DNA of 40,926 nt from Vogesella fluminis (GTDB lineage Bacteria; Pseudomonadota; Gammaproteobacteria; Burkholderiales; Chromobacteriaceae), in assembly GCF_014652335.1 (NCBI RefSeq), contig NZ_BMYP01000028.1:1-40926 (forward strand). The letters run 5' to 3'. Every line of letters begins with the position of its first letter. Within the stretch, counting starts at the first letter, position 1. Below, in pieces: positions 31,601 through 40,792 of the stretch. A program made the translations under genes and the position numbers. The notes beneath the pieces were generated by a model, which was not told the DNA's origin, searched no databases, and saw nothing but the letters and a program-made list of their open reading frames with translations.

Positions 31601-32452
31601 CTAGTCATGGTCTTCGTCACCGCGCAGGCGCTTCTGCTTCAGGCTGCGCTTGGCTTTTTCCAGTTGCGTCACCAGGCCGGGGCCGCGCTTGAGCGCGACG
31701 CCGACCGTCAGGATGTCGATGATCACCAGGTGCAGGATGCGCGACAGCATCGGGCTGTAGGTCTCGCTGTCTTCCGGTGCATCCACCGCCAGCGTCACCG
31801 TGGCACGCGCCGCCAGCGGCGTGTCCGGCACGGTGATGGCGATCACCTTGGCGCCGTTGGCCAGCGCCACGTCCACCGCGTCCATCAGCTCGCGCGAGCG
31901 GCCGGAGCTGGAGATGGTCACCAGCACGTCGTCCGGGGTCAGCACCGAGGCGGCCATGATCTGGATGTGGCTGTCGGCGTAGGCGACGGTGGGGATGCCG
32001 AAGCGGAAGAACTTGTGCTGCGCGTCGGCGGCGATGATGCCGGAGTTGCCGAGGCCGTAGAACTCGATGCGGCGGGCGTGGGCCAGCAGCTCCACCGCCT
32101 CGTCCACCGCCTGCGGGTTGACCTCGTTGCGGCACTTGAGCAGCGCGGTGACGGTGTTGTCGAACACCTTGGCGGTGATCTCCGACACCGGGTCTTCCGG
32201 GCGCACGCTGGAGTGAACAAAGGGCACGCCGCCGACCAGGGTGCCGGCCAGCTTGAGCTTGAAGTCGGACAGGCCGGAGAAGCCCATGCTGCGGCAGAAG
32301 CGGATCACCGTCGGCTGGCTGACGCCGGCGCTGGCGGCGATGTCGGACACCGCCGACTGCATCACGGTATACGGCTGCGCCAGCACCTGCTCGGCGACGC
32401 GACGTTCGGCACCGGACAGGGTATCCAGCTCGGCACGGATTTTCTCAAGCAT
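31601..32452 (-). CDS. hexR: HexR, RpiR-family regulator of glucose catabolism
   Basis: A 283-residue regulator with an N-terminal RpiR-type helix-turn-helix (about 1-77: [27 protein letters not shown]) and a C-terminal SIS sugar-phosphate domain ([18 protein letters not shown]). HexR of relatives represses zwf, edd and eda and releases DNA on binding 2-keto-3-deoxy-6-phosphogluconate. Its ATG lies inside the last codons of glk (GTGATGCTTGA), so translation is coupled; the GTG at 32455 is an alternative start. Two HexR-type boxes lie between zwf and edd. Confidence 0.94.
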   Translation of the reverse strand: MLEKIRAELDTLSGAERRVAEQVLAQPYTVMQSAVSDIAASAGVSQPTVIRFCRSMGFSGLSDFKLKLAGTLVGGVPFVHSSVRPEDPVSEITAKVFDNTVTALLKCRNEVNPQAVDEAVELLAHARRIEFYGLGNSGIIAADAQHKFFRFGIPTVAYADSHIQIMAASVLTPDDVLVTISSSGRSRELMDAVDVALANGAKVIAITVPDTPLAARATVTLAVDAPEDSETYSPMLSRILHLVIIDILTVGVALKRGPGLVTQLEKAKRSLKQKRLRGDEDHD

Positions 32453-33431
32453 CACGTTCTCCCAGATGTTCGCGCAGCGCGGCCTGCACCCCGGTCAGCG
32501 CCGGGTAGGCGCTGTGGATCACGTACACCGGCAGCGCGCGGGTGTAGTCGCGGAAGCGGCCCTTGGCCTCGAAGCGCTCGCGGAACGGCGAGCGCGCGAA
32601 CAGCTCGCCGAAGCGCGGCACGATGCCGCCGCCGATGTAGACGCCGCCGACGGCGCCCAGCGTCACCGCCAGGTTGGCCGCGGCGTTGCCGAGCATGCCG
32701 CAGAACAGCGCCAGCACCTTCACGCAACGCGGGCAGGTGCCGGACAGGCCGCGCTCGCTGATCGCCGCCGCCGGCAGTTGGCCGGCGGCTTCGCCGTCGG
32801 CCTCGGCCAGCGCGTCAAAAATCAGCTCCAGCCCGGGGCCGGACAGGAAGCGCTCGGCGGACACGTGCTCGCCGAAACGGCGCTGCGCGTAGCGCCACAG
32901 CGCCACCTCTTCCTCGTTGCCGGGGGCGAAGGCGACGTGGCCGCCCTCGCCGGCGATCGCCACCCAGCCGCCGGCGTGCGGCAGCAGGCCGGAGACGCCG
33001 AGGCCGGTGCCGGCGCCGATCAGCGCCTTGGCGCCGTGGCGCGGCTCGCCGCCGCCGACCTGCACCAGCTCGCCGGCCGGCAGGAAGGGCAGCGACATCG
33101 CCAGCGCGGTGAAGTCGTTGAGCAGCAGCAGGGTGGCAAAGCCCAGCTCGCGGCGGGTGGCCTCGATCGAGAACGCCCAGTGATGGTTGGTCATCTGCAC
33201 CCAGTCGCCGGTCACCGGGTTGGCGATGCCGATAGCGGCATGGTGCACCGCGCGGCTGGCGGCGCGCTCCAGATAGCTGCGGATGGCGTCGACCAGCGTC
33301 GGGTAGTCCTTGCACGGCAACACGTCGATGTCTTCCAGCACCCCGGGGGCGGTTTCCAGTGCGAAGCGGGCGTTGGTGCCGCCGATGTCGGCCAGCAGGC
33401 GCGGGAAAGGATTAGGCTGCCCAGTAGACAT
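32445..33431 (-). CDS. glk: Glucokinase
   Basis: A 328-residue ROK-unrelated bacterial glucokinase that phosphorylates glucose with ATP. The N-terminal phosphate-binding loop is LLADIGGTNARFAL. LLLNDFTALAMSLP carries the catalytic aspartate region, LIGAGTGLGVSGL is the adenosine motif, and the glucose-binding glutamates lie around GEGGHVAF. It overlaps pgl by 20 bases and hexR by 8 bases. Confidence 0.95.
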   Translation of the reverse strand: MSTGQPNPFPRLLADIGGTNARFALETAPGVLEDIDVLPCKDYPTLVDAIRSYLERAASRAVHHAAIGIANPVTGDWVQMTNHHWAFSIEATRRELGFATLLLLNDFTALAMSLPFLPAGELVQVGGGEPRHGAKALIGAGTGLGVSGLLPHAGGWVAIAGEGGHVAFAPGNEEEVALWRYAQRRFGEHVSAERFLSGPGLELIFDALAEADGEAAGQLPAAAISERGLSGTCPRCVKVLALFCGMLGNAAANLAVTLGAVGGVYIGGGIVPRFGELFARSPFRERFEAKGRFRDYTRALPVYVIHSAYPALTGVQAALREHLGERDA

Positions 33432-34089
33432 GAAGCGGGTTCTCCGTTTGTTGCAGTAGATGGCTGACCGGCTGCGCCGCGCTCAGCGTGCGGCTGGCAT
33501 GTTCCAGCACCCGCCGCTTGTTGTCACCGGCAATCGCCAGATACAGCTTGCCGCTGCGCAGGATCTCGGCCAGCGTCATGCTGATGCGGGTGTGCGGCGC
33601 CTCGGGCGGCACCACCGCCAGCAGCGCGGCCGGATTGGCCGGGTCCAGGCCCTCGGCGAGGTTGGCCGCATCGGGGAACAGCGACGCGGTATGGCCGTCG
33701 TCGCCCATGCCCAGCACCACCACGTCCGGGGTCTGCCACTGTGCGGCGGCCTGCGCCAGCTCGGCGTCGACGTTGGCCGCAACGCTCACCAGCGGCCGGA
33801 ACACGGCGTCGGCGCCGCCGCCCTGCAGCAGGTGGTCGCGCACCAGCGCCGCGTTGCTGTCGGCGTGATCGGGCGCGACCACGCGCTCGTCGACCAGGGT
33901 GACGCAGACGCGCGACCAGTCCAGCACCTCGGCGGACAGCGCCTGCAGGAAGGGCACCGGCGAGCGGCCGCCGGACACCGCCAGCACCGCGTGACCGCGG
34001 CGGCCGATGACGGCGGCGAGGTCGGCGGCGACGCGGCGGGCGAGCACCTCGGCCGCCGCCGCTTGCGATTCGAAAGCGTGGAACATCAT
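33412..34089 (-). CDS. pgl: 6-phosphogluconolactonase
   Basis: A 225-residue lactonase (DevB/SOL family) that hydrolyses 6-phosphogluconolactone made by Zwf. Signatures are AVSGGRSPVPFLQAL, VTLVDERVV and GMGDDGHTASLFPDA. The first ATG of a pair (34089) was chosen because GGAG lies 8 bases upstream. It overlaps the start of glk by 20 bases. A one-mismatch copy of the repeated motif lies at 33657-33670. Confidence 0.95.
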   Translation of the reverse strand: MMFHAFESQAAAAEVLARRVAADLAAVIGRRGHAVLAVSGGRSPVPFLQALSAEVLDWSRVCVTLVDERVVAPDHADSNAALVRDHLLQGGGADAVFRPLVSVAANVDAELAQAAAQWQTPDVVVLGMGDDGHTASLFPDAANLAEGLDPANPAALLAVVPPEAPHTRISMTLAEILRSGKLYLAIAGDNKRRVLEHASRTLSAAQPVSHLLQQTENPLHVYWAA

Positions 34090-34210
34090 CTCTGTGTCTC
34101 CGTTGCCATGCGCGCGGCTGTGTTGCCGCGCGTCTTGTTGTCTCAATGCGCCGGCGGCGTGTCGCCGCCGGTCATGCGGCCAACCTTGAAGGCCGGCCGC
34201 GAGCCGGCTT
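34090..34210. other. Spacer between zwf and pgl with hairpins and one motif copy
   Basis: Contains a perfect 9-bp hairpin with a three-base loop (CCGGCGGCG TGT CGCCGCCGG, about 34151-34171), an exact TGCGGCCAACCTTG (34175-34188), and a second G/C-rich dyad (GGCCGGC...GCCGGCT). These could attenuate transcription between zwf and pgl or act as RNA processing sites. Confidence 0.55.
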
Positions 34211-35683
34211 TCAACACTCCTCGTGCCAGCTGATGCCGTCGCGGCTCAGCAGCGCGCTGGACGCGGCCGGGCCCCAGCTGCCGGCGGTGTACTGCTTGGG
34301 CGGCGTGGTGCTGCGCGCCCAGTTGTCCATGATCGGCTCCACCCAGCGCCAGGCCTCCACCAGCTCGTCGCGGCGCATGAACAGCGCCAGCTTGCCGCGG
34401 ATCACGTCCAGCAGCAGGCGCTCGTAGGCGTCGGCGCGGCGCACCTTGAACGATTCGTGGAAATCCAGGTTCAGGTGTACCGGCTGCAGGCGCTGGGTGT
34501 CGCCCGGCTCCTTGGACAGGAAGTACAGGCGGATGCTCTCCTCCGGCTGCAGGCGGATCACCAGGCGGTTGGCGGTGTTCAGGCCCATCGGGCTCGGGAA
34601 CAGCTGGTGCGGCACGTCGCGGAAATTGATCACGATCTCGGCCACGCGCTCCTGCATGCGTTTGCCGGTGCGCAGGAAGAACGGCACGCCGGCCCAGCGC
34701 CAGTTGTCGATCTCGGCCTTGATGGCGACGAAGGTCTCGGTGTGGCTGGCGGCGGGGATGCCCTGCTCCTGCAGGTAGCCAACCACCGGCTGGCCGCCGA
34801 CGGCGCCGGCCTTGTATTGCGCGCGCACCGTCTTGTTGGCGACGTCCTGCTCGCCGAACGGGCGCAGCGCCTTCAGCACCTTCAGCTTCTCGTCGCGCAC
34901 CGCGTCGGCGCCGAGGTTGGCCGGCGGCTCCATCGTCACGATGCACAACAGCTGCAGCAGGTGGTTCTGCACCATGTCGCGCAGTGCGCCGGTGCTGTCG
35001 TAGAAGTCGCCACGGGTGCCGACGCCGAGGTCCTCGGCGATGGTGATCTGCACGTCGTGGATCCACTCGCGGCGCCACAGCGGCTCGAACAGCGCGTTGG
35101 CGAAACGGATCGCCAGCAGGTTCTGCACCGACTCCTTGCCCAGGTAGTGGTCGATACGGTACAGCTGCTCTTCGCGGAAGTGGCGGGCGACGGCTTCGTT
35201 GATCTCGTGCGACGACTCCAGGTCGTGGCCCAGCGGCTTCTCCAGCACCACGCGCACCTTGTCGTGGTTGAGGCCGACGGCGGCGAGGTTGTCGCAGATG
35301 CCCTCGAACAGGTCCGGCGCGGTGGCCAGATAACAGACCGCCACGCGGCCGGCGTGCCGGTTCAGCGCGTCGGCTAGTGCCGGGTAGTGCTCCGGCGTGG
35401 CGGCGTCGACCTTCAGGTATTCCACCCGTGCGAGGAAGCTGTGCCAGGCGGCGTCGGAGAAATGCTCCTTGATGTGGACGCGCGCGCTCTTTTCCACCAT
35501 CGCCAGGTAGTCGTCGCGGCTCATGTCGCGGCGGCCCAGCGCCAGCAGGCGGCCGTCGTCGTGCAGCAGGCCGGCGGCGTGCGCCTGGTACAGCGACGGC
35601 AGCAGCTTGCGCATCACCAGATCGCCGGTGCCCCCGAACAGCACCATGTCGAAGGCCGGGGTGTGCAGGTTTGTGTTCTCCAT
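34211..35683 (-). CDS. zwf: Glucose-6-phosphate 1-dehydrogenase
   Basis: A 490-residue NADP-linked enzyme, entry step to the Entner-Doudoroff and pentose phosphate routes. The N-terminal coenzyme loop is [18 protein letters not shown], and the active-site signature RIDHYLGKE is present. It is the first gene of the zwf-pgl-glk-hexR-pgi cluster. A predicted promoter overlapped by a HexR-type box lies just upstream. The ribosome site is weak. Confidence 0.97.
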   Translation of the reverse strand: MENTNLHTPAFDMVLFGGTGDLVMRKLLPSLYQAHAAGLLHDDGRLLALGRRDMSRDDYLAMVEKSARVHIKEHFSDAAWHSFLARVEYLKVDAATPEHYPALADALNRHAGRVAVCYLATAPDLFEGICDNLAAVGLNHDKVRVVLEKPLGHDLESSHEINEAVARHFREEQLYRIDHYLGKESVQNLLAIRFANALFEPLWRREWIHDVQITIAEDLGVGTRGDFYDSTGALRDMVQNHLLQLLCIVTMEPPANLGADAVRDEKLKVLKALRPFGEQDVANKTVRAQYKAGAVGGQPVVGYLQEQGIPAASHTETFVAIKAEIDNWRWAGVPFFLRTGKRMQERVAEIVINFRDVPHQLFPSPMGLNTANRLVIRLQPEESIRLYFLSKEPGDTQRLQPVHLNLDFHESFKVRRADAYERLLLDVIRGKLALFMRRDELVEAWRWVEPIMDNWARSTTPPKQYTAGSWGPAASSALLSRDGISWHEEC

Positions 35684-35714
35684 CCTGAGTGTTCTCTCGC
35701 ACAGTGGGTTGTGA

Positions 35715-35746
35715 TGTAGTTATATTACCAAACGAAAACAACTTGT
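35715..35746 (-). promoter_or_regulatory. zwf promoter overlapped by a HexR box
   Basis: TGTAGTTATATTACC at 35715-35729 fits the HexR consensus TGTARTWWWAYTACA at all but the last base. On the minus strand it overlaps a TAATAT -10, with TAGACA 16 bases upstream. Binding there would block zwf transcription. Confidence 0.78.
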
Positions 35747-35879
35747 CTACGTGAAAACGCAGCCGGTCGAATCGGCACACCCCACTGTTGCCGATCACCA
35801 ACACGCCATCAAACAGCTGATTTATATGGACTTAAAGGCATCGTCGGCGCCGGAATCCGCTTTTTTATCGCGTAACACC

Positions 35880-35908
35880 TTGCCAACATACTGTAGTAAA
35901 ACTACCAT
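35880..35908 (+). promoter_or_regulatory. edd promoter overlapped by a HexR box
   Basis: TTGCCA (35880-35885), a 17-base spacer and TACCAT (35903-35908) are the predicted hexamers. TGTAGTAAAACTACC at 35892-35906 fits the HexR consensus at all but the last base and lies between and over them. Confidence 0.75.
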
Positions 35909-35936
35909 TCAGGCACACCAATCAGGGCCTACACCA

Positions 35937-37778
35937 ATGAGTCTGCATCCCGTTCTTGCTGCCGTGACCCAGCGCATCATCGAGCGTAGCCGCGTCACCC
36001 GCGCCACTTATCTGGCCCAAGCCCGCGCCGCCGTGCGCCAGGGCAAGGTCGAGCGCGCCCACCTGTCCTGTACCAACCAGGCGCACGCGTTCGCCGCGAT
36101 GCCGGACGGGATCAAGATTCACCTGAAAGAGTCGGTACGCCCTAACCTGGCCATCGTCACCTCCTACAACGACATGCTGTCCGCGCACCAGCCGCTGGAA
36201 ACCTTTCCGGCGCTGCTGAAGGACGAGGCGCTGAAGGCCGGCGCCACCGCGCAGGTGGCCGGCGGCGTGCCGGCGATGTGCGACGGCGTGACGCAGGGCT
36301 TCGAGGGCATGGAGCTGTCGCTGTTCTCGCGCGACGTGATCGCGATGAGCACCGCCATCGCCCTCTCCCACCAGATGTTCGACGCCGCGCTGTACCTCGG
36401 CGTGTGCGACAAGATCGTACCCGGCCTGCTGATCGGCGCGCTGTCCTTCGGCCACCTGCCGGCGCTGTTCGTGCCGGCCGGCCCGATGACCACCGGCATC
36501 TCCAACGACGACAAGGCCAAGGTGCGCCAGCTGTTCGCCGAGGGCAAGGTTGGCCGCGACGCGCTGCTGGAATCGGAATCGGCGTCCTACCACGGCCCCG
36601 GCACCTGCACCTTCTACGGCACCGCCAACAGCAACCAGATGCTGATGGAGATCATGGGCCTGCACCTGCCGGGCGCCGCCTTCGTCAACCCGAACACCCC
36701 GCTGCGCGAGGCGCTGACCCGCCACGCCGCCCGCGTCGCCACCGAGATCTCGGCCCAGGGCCCGCGTTTCACCCCGATCTGCGACGTGATCGACGAGAAG
36801 GCCATCGTCAACGGCATCGTCGGCCTGCTCGCCACCGGCGGCTCCACCAACCACACCCTGCACATCAATGCCATCGCCCGCGCCGCCGGCATCGATGTCA
36901 ACTGGGACGACTTCGACGAACTGTCGGCGGTGGTGCCGCTGATCGTGCGCGCCTACCCCAACGGCAAGGCCGACGTGAATCACTTCCACGCCGCCGGCGG
37001 CATGGGCTTCGTGATCCGCGAACTGCTGGACGCCGGCCTGTTGCACGACGACGTGACCACCGTGATGGGCCGTGGCCTGCGCGCGCACTGCAGCGAAGCG
37101 TGGCTTAACGACGGCCAGCTGGCCTGGCGCGCGGCGCCGGCAGCCAGCGGCGACGACGGCGTGCTGCGCACTGCGGCCAACCCTTTCTCCGCCGACGGCG
37201 GCCTGAAGGTGCTGACCGGCAACATCGGCCGCGCGGTGATCAAGGTCTCCGCCGTGAAGCCGGAACACCGCGTGGTGGAAGCGCCGGCCGTGGTGTTCCA
37301 CGACCAGAACGAACTCTTGGCCGCCTTCAAGCGCGGCGAGCTGGAGAAGGACTTCGTCGCGGTGATCCGCTTCCAGGGCCCGGCTGCCTGCGGCATGCCG
37401 GAGCTGCACAAGCTGACGCCGCCGCTGGGCGTGCTGCAGGAGCGCGGCTTCAAGGTGGCGCTGGTCACCGACGGCCGCATGTCCGGCGCGTCCGGCAAGG
37501 TGCCGGCCGCCATCCACGTGTCGCCGGAGGCGCTGCTGGGCGGCGACATCGGCAAGGTGCAGAACGGCGACCTGGTGCGGCTGGATGCCGACCGCGGCGA
37601 GCTGAGCATCCTGGTGGAAGCGACCGAGTGGGCGGCGCGCGAACGCGTTGCGGCCAACCTTGACGGGCACCAGCACGGCGTCGGCCGCGACCTGTTCGCA
37701 GGCTTCCGCCAGCAGGCCACCACCGCCGAGGAAGGCGCGATGACCTTCGCCCATCCGCTGTGGACGGACGCCAAGTAA
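35937..37778 (+). CDS. edd: 6-phosphogluconate dehydratase
   Basis: A 613-residue iron-sulfur dehydratase (IlvD/Edd family) making 2-keto-3-deoxy-6-phosphogluconate. Cysteine-containing blocks for the cluster are visible ([25 protein letters not shown]). [12 protein letters not shown] and [18 protein letters not shown] are further signatures. The ATG at 35937 gives the family start [13 protein letters not shown]; the reading from 35751 would run through the promoter. It is followed by eda after 172 bases. One exact repeated motif (37649-37662, read as AANL) and a one-mismatch copy (36545-36558) lie inside. Confidence 0.96.
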   Translation: MSLHPVLAAVTQRIIERSRVTRATYLAQARAAVRQGKVERAHLSCTNQAHAFAAMPDGIKIHLKESVRPNLAIVTSYNDMLSAHQPLETFPALLKDEALKAGATAQVAGGVPAMCDGVTQGFEGMELSLFSRDVIAMSTAIALSHQMFDAALYLGVCDKIVPGLLIGALSFGHLPALFVPAGPMTTGISNDDKAKVRQLFAEGKVGRDALLESESASYHGPGTCTFYGTANSNQMLMEIMGLHLPGAAFVNPNTPLREALTRHAARVATEISAQGPRFTPICDVIDEKAIVNGIVGLLATGGSTNHTLHINAIARAAGIDVNWDDFDELSAVVPLIVRAYPNGKADVNHFHAAGGMGFVIRELLDAGLLHDDVTTVMGRGLRAHCSEAWLNDGQLAWRAAPAASGDDGVLRTAANPFSADGGLKVLTGNIGRAVIKVSAVKPEHRVVEAPAVVFHDQNELLAAFKRGELEKDFVAVIRFQGPAACGMPELHKLTPPLGVLQERGFKVALVTDGRMSGASGKVPAAIHVSPEALLGGDIGKVQNGDLVRLDADRGELSILVEATEWAARERVAANLDGHQHGVGRDLFAGFRQQATTAEEGAMTFAHPLWTDAK

Positions 37779-37786
37779 CAACCCTT

Positions 37787-37932
37787 CGCCACGGAAAACA
37801 CGAACACCTTTTTTAGCCACGGAACACACGGAAGACACGGACAGGGCGTCGGAATGACGGTTGTCCCGCGCGATCACAACGCCCCCTGCCCGGTCATGAT
37901 TTTTTCCGTGTTTTCCGTGTGCTTCCGTGGCC
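37787..37932. repeat. Inverted CCACGGAA-CACACGGAA repeat in the edd-eda gap
   Basis: A 27-base arm at 37815-37841 (GCCACGGAACACACGGAAGA...) pairs with 37905-37932 with one indel and one substitution. A shorter diverged copy lies at 37787-37807. The right arm ends 18 bases before the eda start. I recall similar CCACGGAACACACGGAA repeats between genes in other bacteria, but cannot confirm the family. Confidence 0.8.
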
Positions 37933-37950
37933 AATCAAGAGGAAACAAAG

Positions 37951-38577
37951 ATGGACGCACTGACTCTGCTACGCCAAGGCCCGGTAATGCCGGTGATCGT
38001 GGTCAACGACGCCGCGGTCGCGGTCGACCTCGCCCGCGCGCTGGTCGCCGGCGGCATCCGCACGCTGGAAATCACGCTGCGCACCAAGGCCGCGCTGGCG
38101 GCGATGCGCCGCATCCGCGACGAAGTGCCGGACGCCATCGTCGGCGCCGGCACCGTGCGCACCCGCGCCCACCTGGAGGCCGCGCTCGACGCCGGCGCCC
38201 AGTTCGGCATCAGCCCCGGCCTGACGCCGGAACTGGCCGCCGCCGCGCGCGCGTCCGGCGTGCCCTTCATCCCCGGCGTGGCCACCCCGTCCGAGGCGAT
38301 GCACGCGCAGGACGAGGGCTTCAACATCCTCAAGCTGTTCCCGGCCGAGGCGGTCGGCGGCATCAAGCTGCTGAAGGCGCTGGCCGGCCCGCTGCCGGAA
38401 CTGCGCTTCTGCCCCACCGGCGGCATCGACATCAACAGCGCGCCGAACTACCTGGCGCTGCCCAACGTGCTGTGCGTCGGCGGCAGCTGGCTGACCCCGG
38501 ACGACGCCATCGCCGCCCAGGACTGGGCACGCATCACCGCGCTGGCACAACAGGCCAGCGCGCTGGCGACACGCTGA
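37951..38577 (+). CDS. eda: 2-dehydro-3-deoxy-phosphogluconate (KDPG) aldolase
   Basis: A 208-residue class I aldolase that splits KDPG into pyruvate and glyceraldehyde-3-phosphate. The Schiff-base lysine is in FNILKLFPAE, the catalytic glutamate in LEITLRT, and the phosphate site in FCPTGGID. AGAGGAAA lies before the ATG at 37951. The leader carries one arm of a long inverted repeat, so translation or message stability may depend on folding. Confidence 0.96.
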   Translation: MDALTLLRQGPVMPVIVVNDAAVAVDLARALVAGGIRTLEITLRTKAALAAMRRIRDEVPDAIVGAGTVRTRAHLEAALDAGAQFGISPGLTPELAAAARASGVPFIPGVATPSEAMHAQDEGFNILKLFPAEAVGGIKLLKALAGPLPELRFCPTGGIDINSAPNYLALPNVLCVGGSWLTPDDAIAAQDWARITALAQQASALATR

Positions 38578-38879
38578 CGCACGGATCTGCTCCCGTTTTT
38601 GACAAGGGCTTGCCGCCTCTCATGGTGACACAGCCCCGTGTGCGCCATGGAGGCAGGCACGAGTACCAGGCACATAATCCGGCTGCGTCATGCAGCCAGA
38701 TCAACGGCACGACAGTCAATGAAATCGTGCTGTTGAACTCGCACGATGACACCAGTAACTATCAGATGCTGGCCGGATGTTCCGCTTCGTTTGCGGCAAT
38801 GGCATGTCATGGGAGATTGGGAGGCAGCGCGGCCAGACGCTGTGATTATTCGGTCTGAGGAATGACAGGAAGACGACGC
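38578..38879. other. Gene-free region between eda and marR-type gene
   Basis: About 300 bases with no ORF I can support on either strand. It marks the change from GC-rich core genes to the less GC-rich MarR-MFS pair. No repeat or terminator stands out. Confidence 0.5.
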
Positions 38880-38910
38880 TTGACAATAAAAATGTAGCCA
38901 GCTACATTTT
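38880..38910 (+). promoter_or_regulatory. marR promoter with internal palindromic operator
   Basis: TTGACA (38880-38885), a 17-base spacer and TACATT (38903-38908) form a strong promoter. A palindrome with perfect 10-bp arms (AAAATGTAGC, CA, GCTACATTTT; 38889-38910) fills the spacer and covers the -10, as expected for a self-repressing MarR regulator. Confidence 0.87.
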
Positions 38911-38932
38911 AAGCAAAGGAGGTGCTTCCCTG

Positions 38933-39451
38933 ATGTTCGAACTCAAAGACTTACCCAGCTACGACACTCTGGAACGTTTCGGCGCCACCTACGGCAATAC
39001 CGATGTGCAAGGTCTCCAGACATGGCTGATCTGGGCATCGGCAACCCAGGAAATGCTGTCGGCTTTCGAAGCCAACCTTGCGCATAGCTGCGGGCTGTCG
39101 CAGACCCAGTTTTTTGTGCTGCTGTTGCTCAAGCGCAACCCAGACGGGCTAGGTGTGGGGACGTTGGCAGATGGCGTGTCAGTTACGTCCCAGACCATGA
39201 CGCGGATCATTGATCGCATGGTGGGTGCGGGCCTCTGCAGTCGTGATGTCGATCCGGTCGATGCACGGGCCCGGCTGGTGCGCCTGACGCAGGCAGGCGA
39301 TGAAATACTGGACAAAGCACTACCTAGCCACTATGCCTGGGTGGCTAAATTGATGAGCCATTTCAATGCTGACGAACGTCGGATGCTCAACCAACTCATG
39401 CTCAAGCTCACCCAGACGGGCGTACTGGCCGGGCATGGGGAAGCTGGCTAA
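38933..39451 (+). CDS. MarR-family transcriptional regulator
   Basis: A 172-residue winged-helix repressor. The DNA-binding part (about 60-125) has LADGVSVTSQTMTRIIDRMVGAGLCSRDVDPVDARARLVRLT, the MarR recognition helix and wing. Helices at both ends form the dimer interface. AAAGGAGGTG lies 8 bases before the ATG, a strong ribosome site. It is followed after 72 bases by an MFS transporter, and matching operators lie before both genes. Gene content suggests a drug- or toxicant-responsive unit; the ligand is unknown. Confidence 0.92.
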   Translation: MFELKDLPSYDTLERFGATYGNTDVQGLQTWLIWASATQEMLSAFEANLAHSCGLSQTQFFVLLLLKRNPDGLGVGTLADGVSVTSQTMTRIIDRMVGAGLCSRDVDPVDARARLVRLTQAGDEILDKALPSHYAWVAKLMSHFNADERRMLNQLMLKLTQTGVLAGHGEAG

Positions 39452-39465
39452 TTTTTTGGGAAATT

Positions 39466-39507
39466 ATGTAGCCAGCTGTTTTTTATCCATTTATGTAGCT
39501 AGCTGAT
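39466..39507 (+). promoter_or_regulatory. Two MarR-type operators before the MFS gene
   Basis: ATGTAGCCAGCTG (from 39466) and ATGTAGCTAGCTG (from 39493) repeat the left arm and centre of the palindrome at 38889-38910, with centres 27 bases apart. They lie just before the MFS ATG at 39524, so the same regulator probably controls both genes. I see no clear separate promoter. Confidence 0.8.
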
Positions 39508-39523
39508 TACTTGGAGTCATGAA

Positions 39524-40699
39524 ATGTCATCTACACATTTTCCGTCATTCCCCTTGCGAGCCTTGTTGGTGCTCTGTGCACTGGCAGTGGTATCGCTGCT
39601 TTATCTGCCACTGCCCATCCTGCCGCAGTTGGCGCAAGCCCACGGCATGGGCACTGCGACGGCAGCGGGCGTGATTAGCGCTTTTGGCTTCGCCTATGCG
39701 ACGGGCTTTCTGATCTTCGGTCCACTGTCTGATCGACTGGGGCGGCGCACGGTGATGATGTGGGGATTGACCACACTGTCACTCGTCACTGTATGGCTAT
39801 CAACGGTCGAAGCTATGCCACTGTTGCTTGCTGGCCGGGCGGTACAGGGCTTGGCTGCCGCCACGTTTCCGCCGGTCGCCATCGCTTATCTTGCCGAACG
39901 CGGTACGCCCAGGCAGCGGGTATGGAGCGTAGCCTGGCTGAGCACAGCCTTCTTATCCGCCGGACTGCTAGGGCAGATCTATGGCACAGAGGTAGCAGGA
40001 CGCTGGGGACTAGGCTCTGCATTGCAACCCTTGGCCGCAGTTTTTGCCCTGACCGCCTGGTGCCTATGGACGACGCCGATTGATGCTGCTGGTGCGCCAA
40101 CATCTTCGCTGCTGGCCGGCTATCGGCAGATCGGGCGGATTCTGGCCTGTCCGCAACTACGCCGTGTCTATGGTCCGGCCTTGTTGCTGCTGATGTGCTT
40201 CGTTGCCTTCTACATGGGATTGGACACTCATCTCGGGTCGACACTGCTGGCACAAGGCATTACACCCTTGATCGCACGTGAGCTGGCGTTGCCCGCCTTT
40301 CTTGCCCCCTTGGCCGTGGCACTGGTTATGCCACGCTATGGAGCCGAGCGGGTGGTGAAGGTTGGACTGGTGATCGCGACCTGCGGCTTGGCCCTGTGTG
40401 CTTGGGCTGGTGATGTGCAGCTGTATGGACTACTTGTCGCCAGCGTGGTGTTTGTGGCCGGGGTTGGCATCAGCGTGCCGGGGTTGATTGCCCGCGTAGC
40501 CACTACGGCTGACGCATCAGTGCGTGGATTAGCGGTCGCGTTCTACACCTTTGTGCTATTCGTCGGCGCCAGCCTTGGGCCGTGGCTGGCACAGCAAACT
40601 GTTCAGCAGTCCACAAGGCAGGCGTTTCTGGTTCTGGCCGTGCTACTGGGAGCGGCAACCCTGTATGTGATGACGGGACGCCGCGCCATCACGGCGTAG
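39524..40699 (+). CDS. MFS efflux transporter
   Basis: A 391-residue major facilitator protein with about 12 hydrophobic segments. The loop 2-3 signature is GPLSDRLGRRTVMMWG, and GRAVQGLAAATFPPVAIAYLAERG matches the drug/H+ antiporter pattern of segments 4-5. TGGAG lies 8-12 bases before the ATG. It is controlled by the adjacent MarR-type regulator by inference. The substrate cannot be told; multidrug or toxicant export is likely from the family. Confidence 0.9.
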   Translation: MSSTHFPSFPLRALLVLCALAVVSLLYLPLPILPQLAQAHGMGTATAAGVISAFGFAYATGFLIFGPLSDRLGRRTVMMWGLTTLSLVTVWLSTVEAMPLLLAGRAVQGLAAATFPPVAIAYLAERGTPRQRVWSVAWLSTAFLSAGLLGQIYGTEVAGRWGLGSALQPLAAVFALTAWCLWTTPIDAAGAPTSSLLAGYRQIGRILACPQLRRVYGPALLLLMCFVAFYMGLDTHLGSTLLAQGITPLIARELALPAFLAPLAVALVMPRYGAERVVKVGLVIATCGLALCAWAGDVQLYGLLVASVVFVAGVGISVPGLIARVATTADASVRGLAVAFYTFVLFVGASLGPWLAQQTVQQSTRQAFLVLAVLLGAATLYVMTGRRAITA

Positions 40700-40792
40700 C
40701 TCAATAAATAACAACAGGCTTGAGACCTGGAGACAACTGGCAATCGCGCCTGCCAGCTTCAATGTGGTGCTCCATTAGATAGTCGAGGTTAC

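Noticed and set aside
35751-35936. N-terminal extension of edd from 35751
   Set aside because: It would translate the promoter and the HexR box at 35892-35906, and relatives start at SLHPVLAAV.
38534-38752. Small minus-strand ORF after eda
   Set aside because: Partly antisense to eda, no ribosome site and no recognisable similarity.
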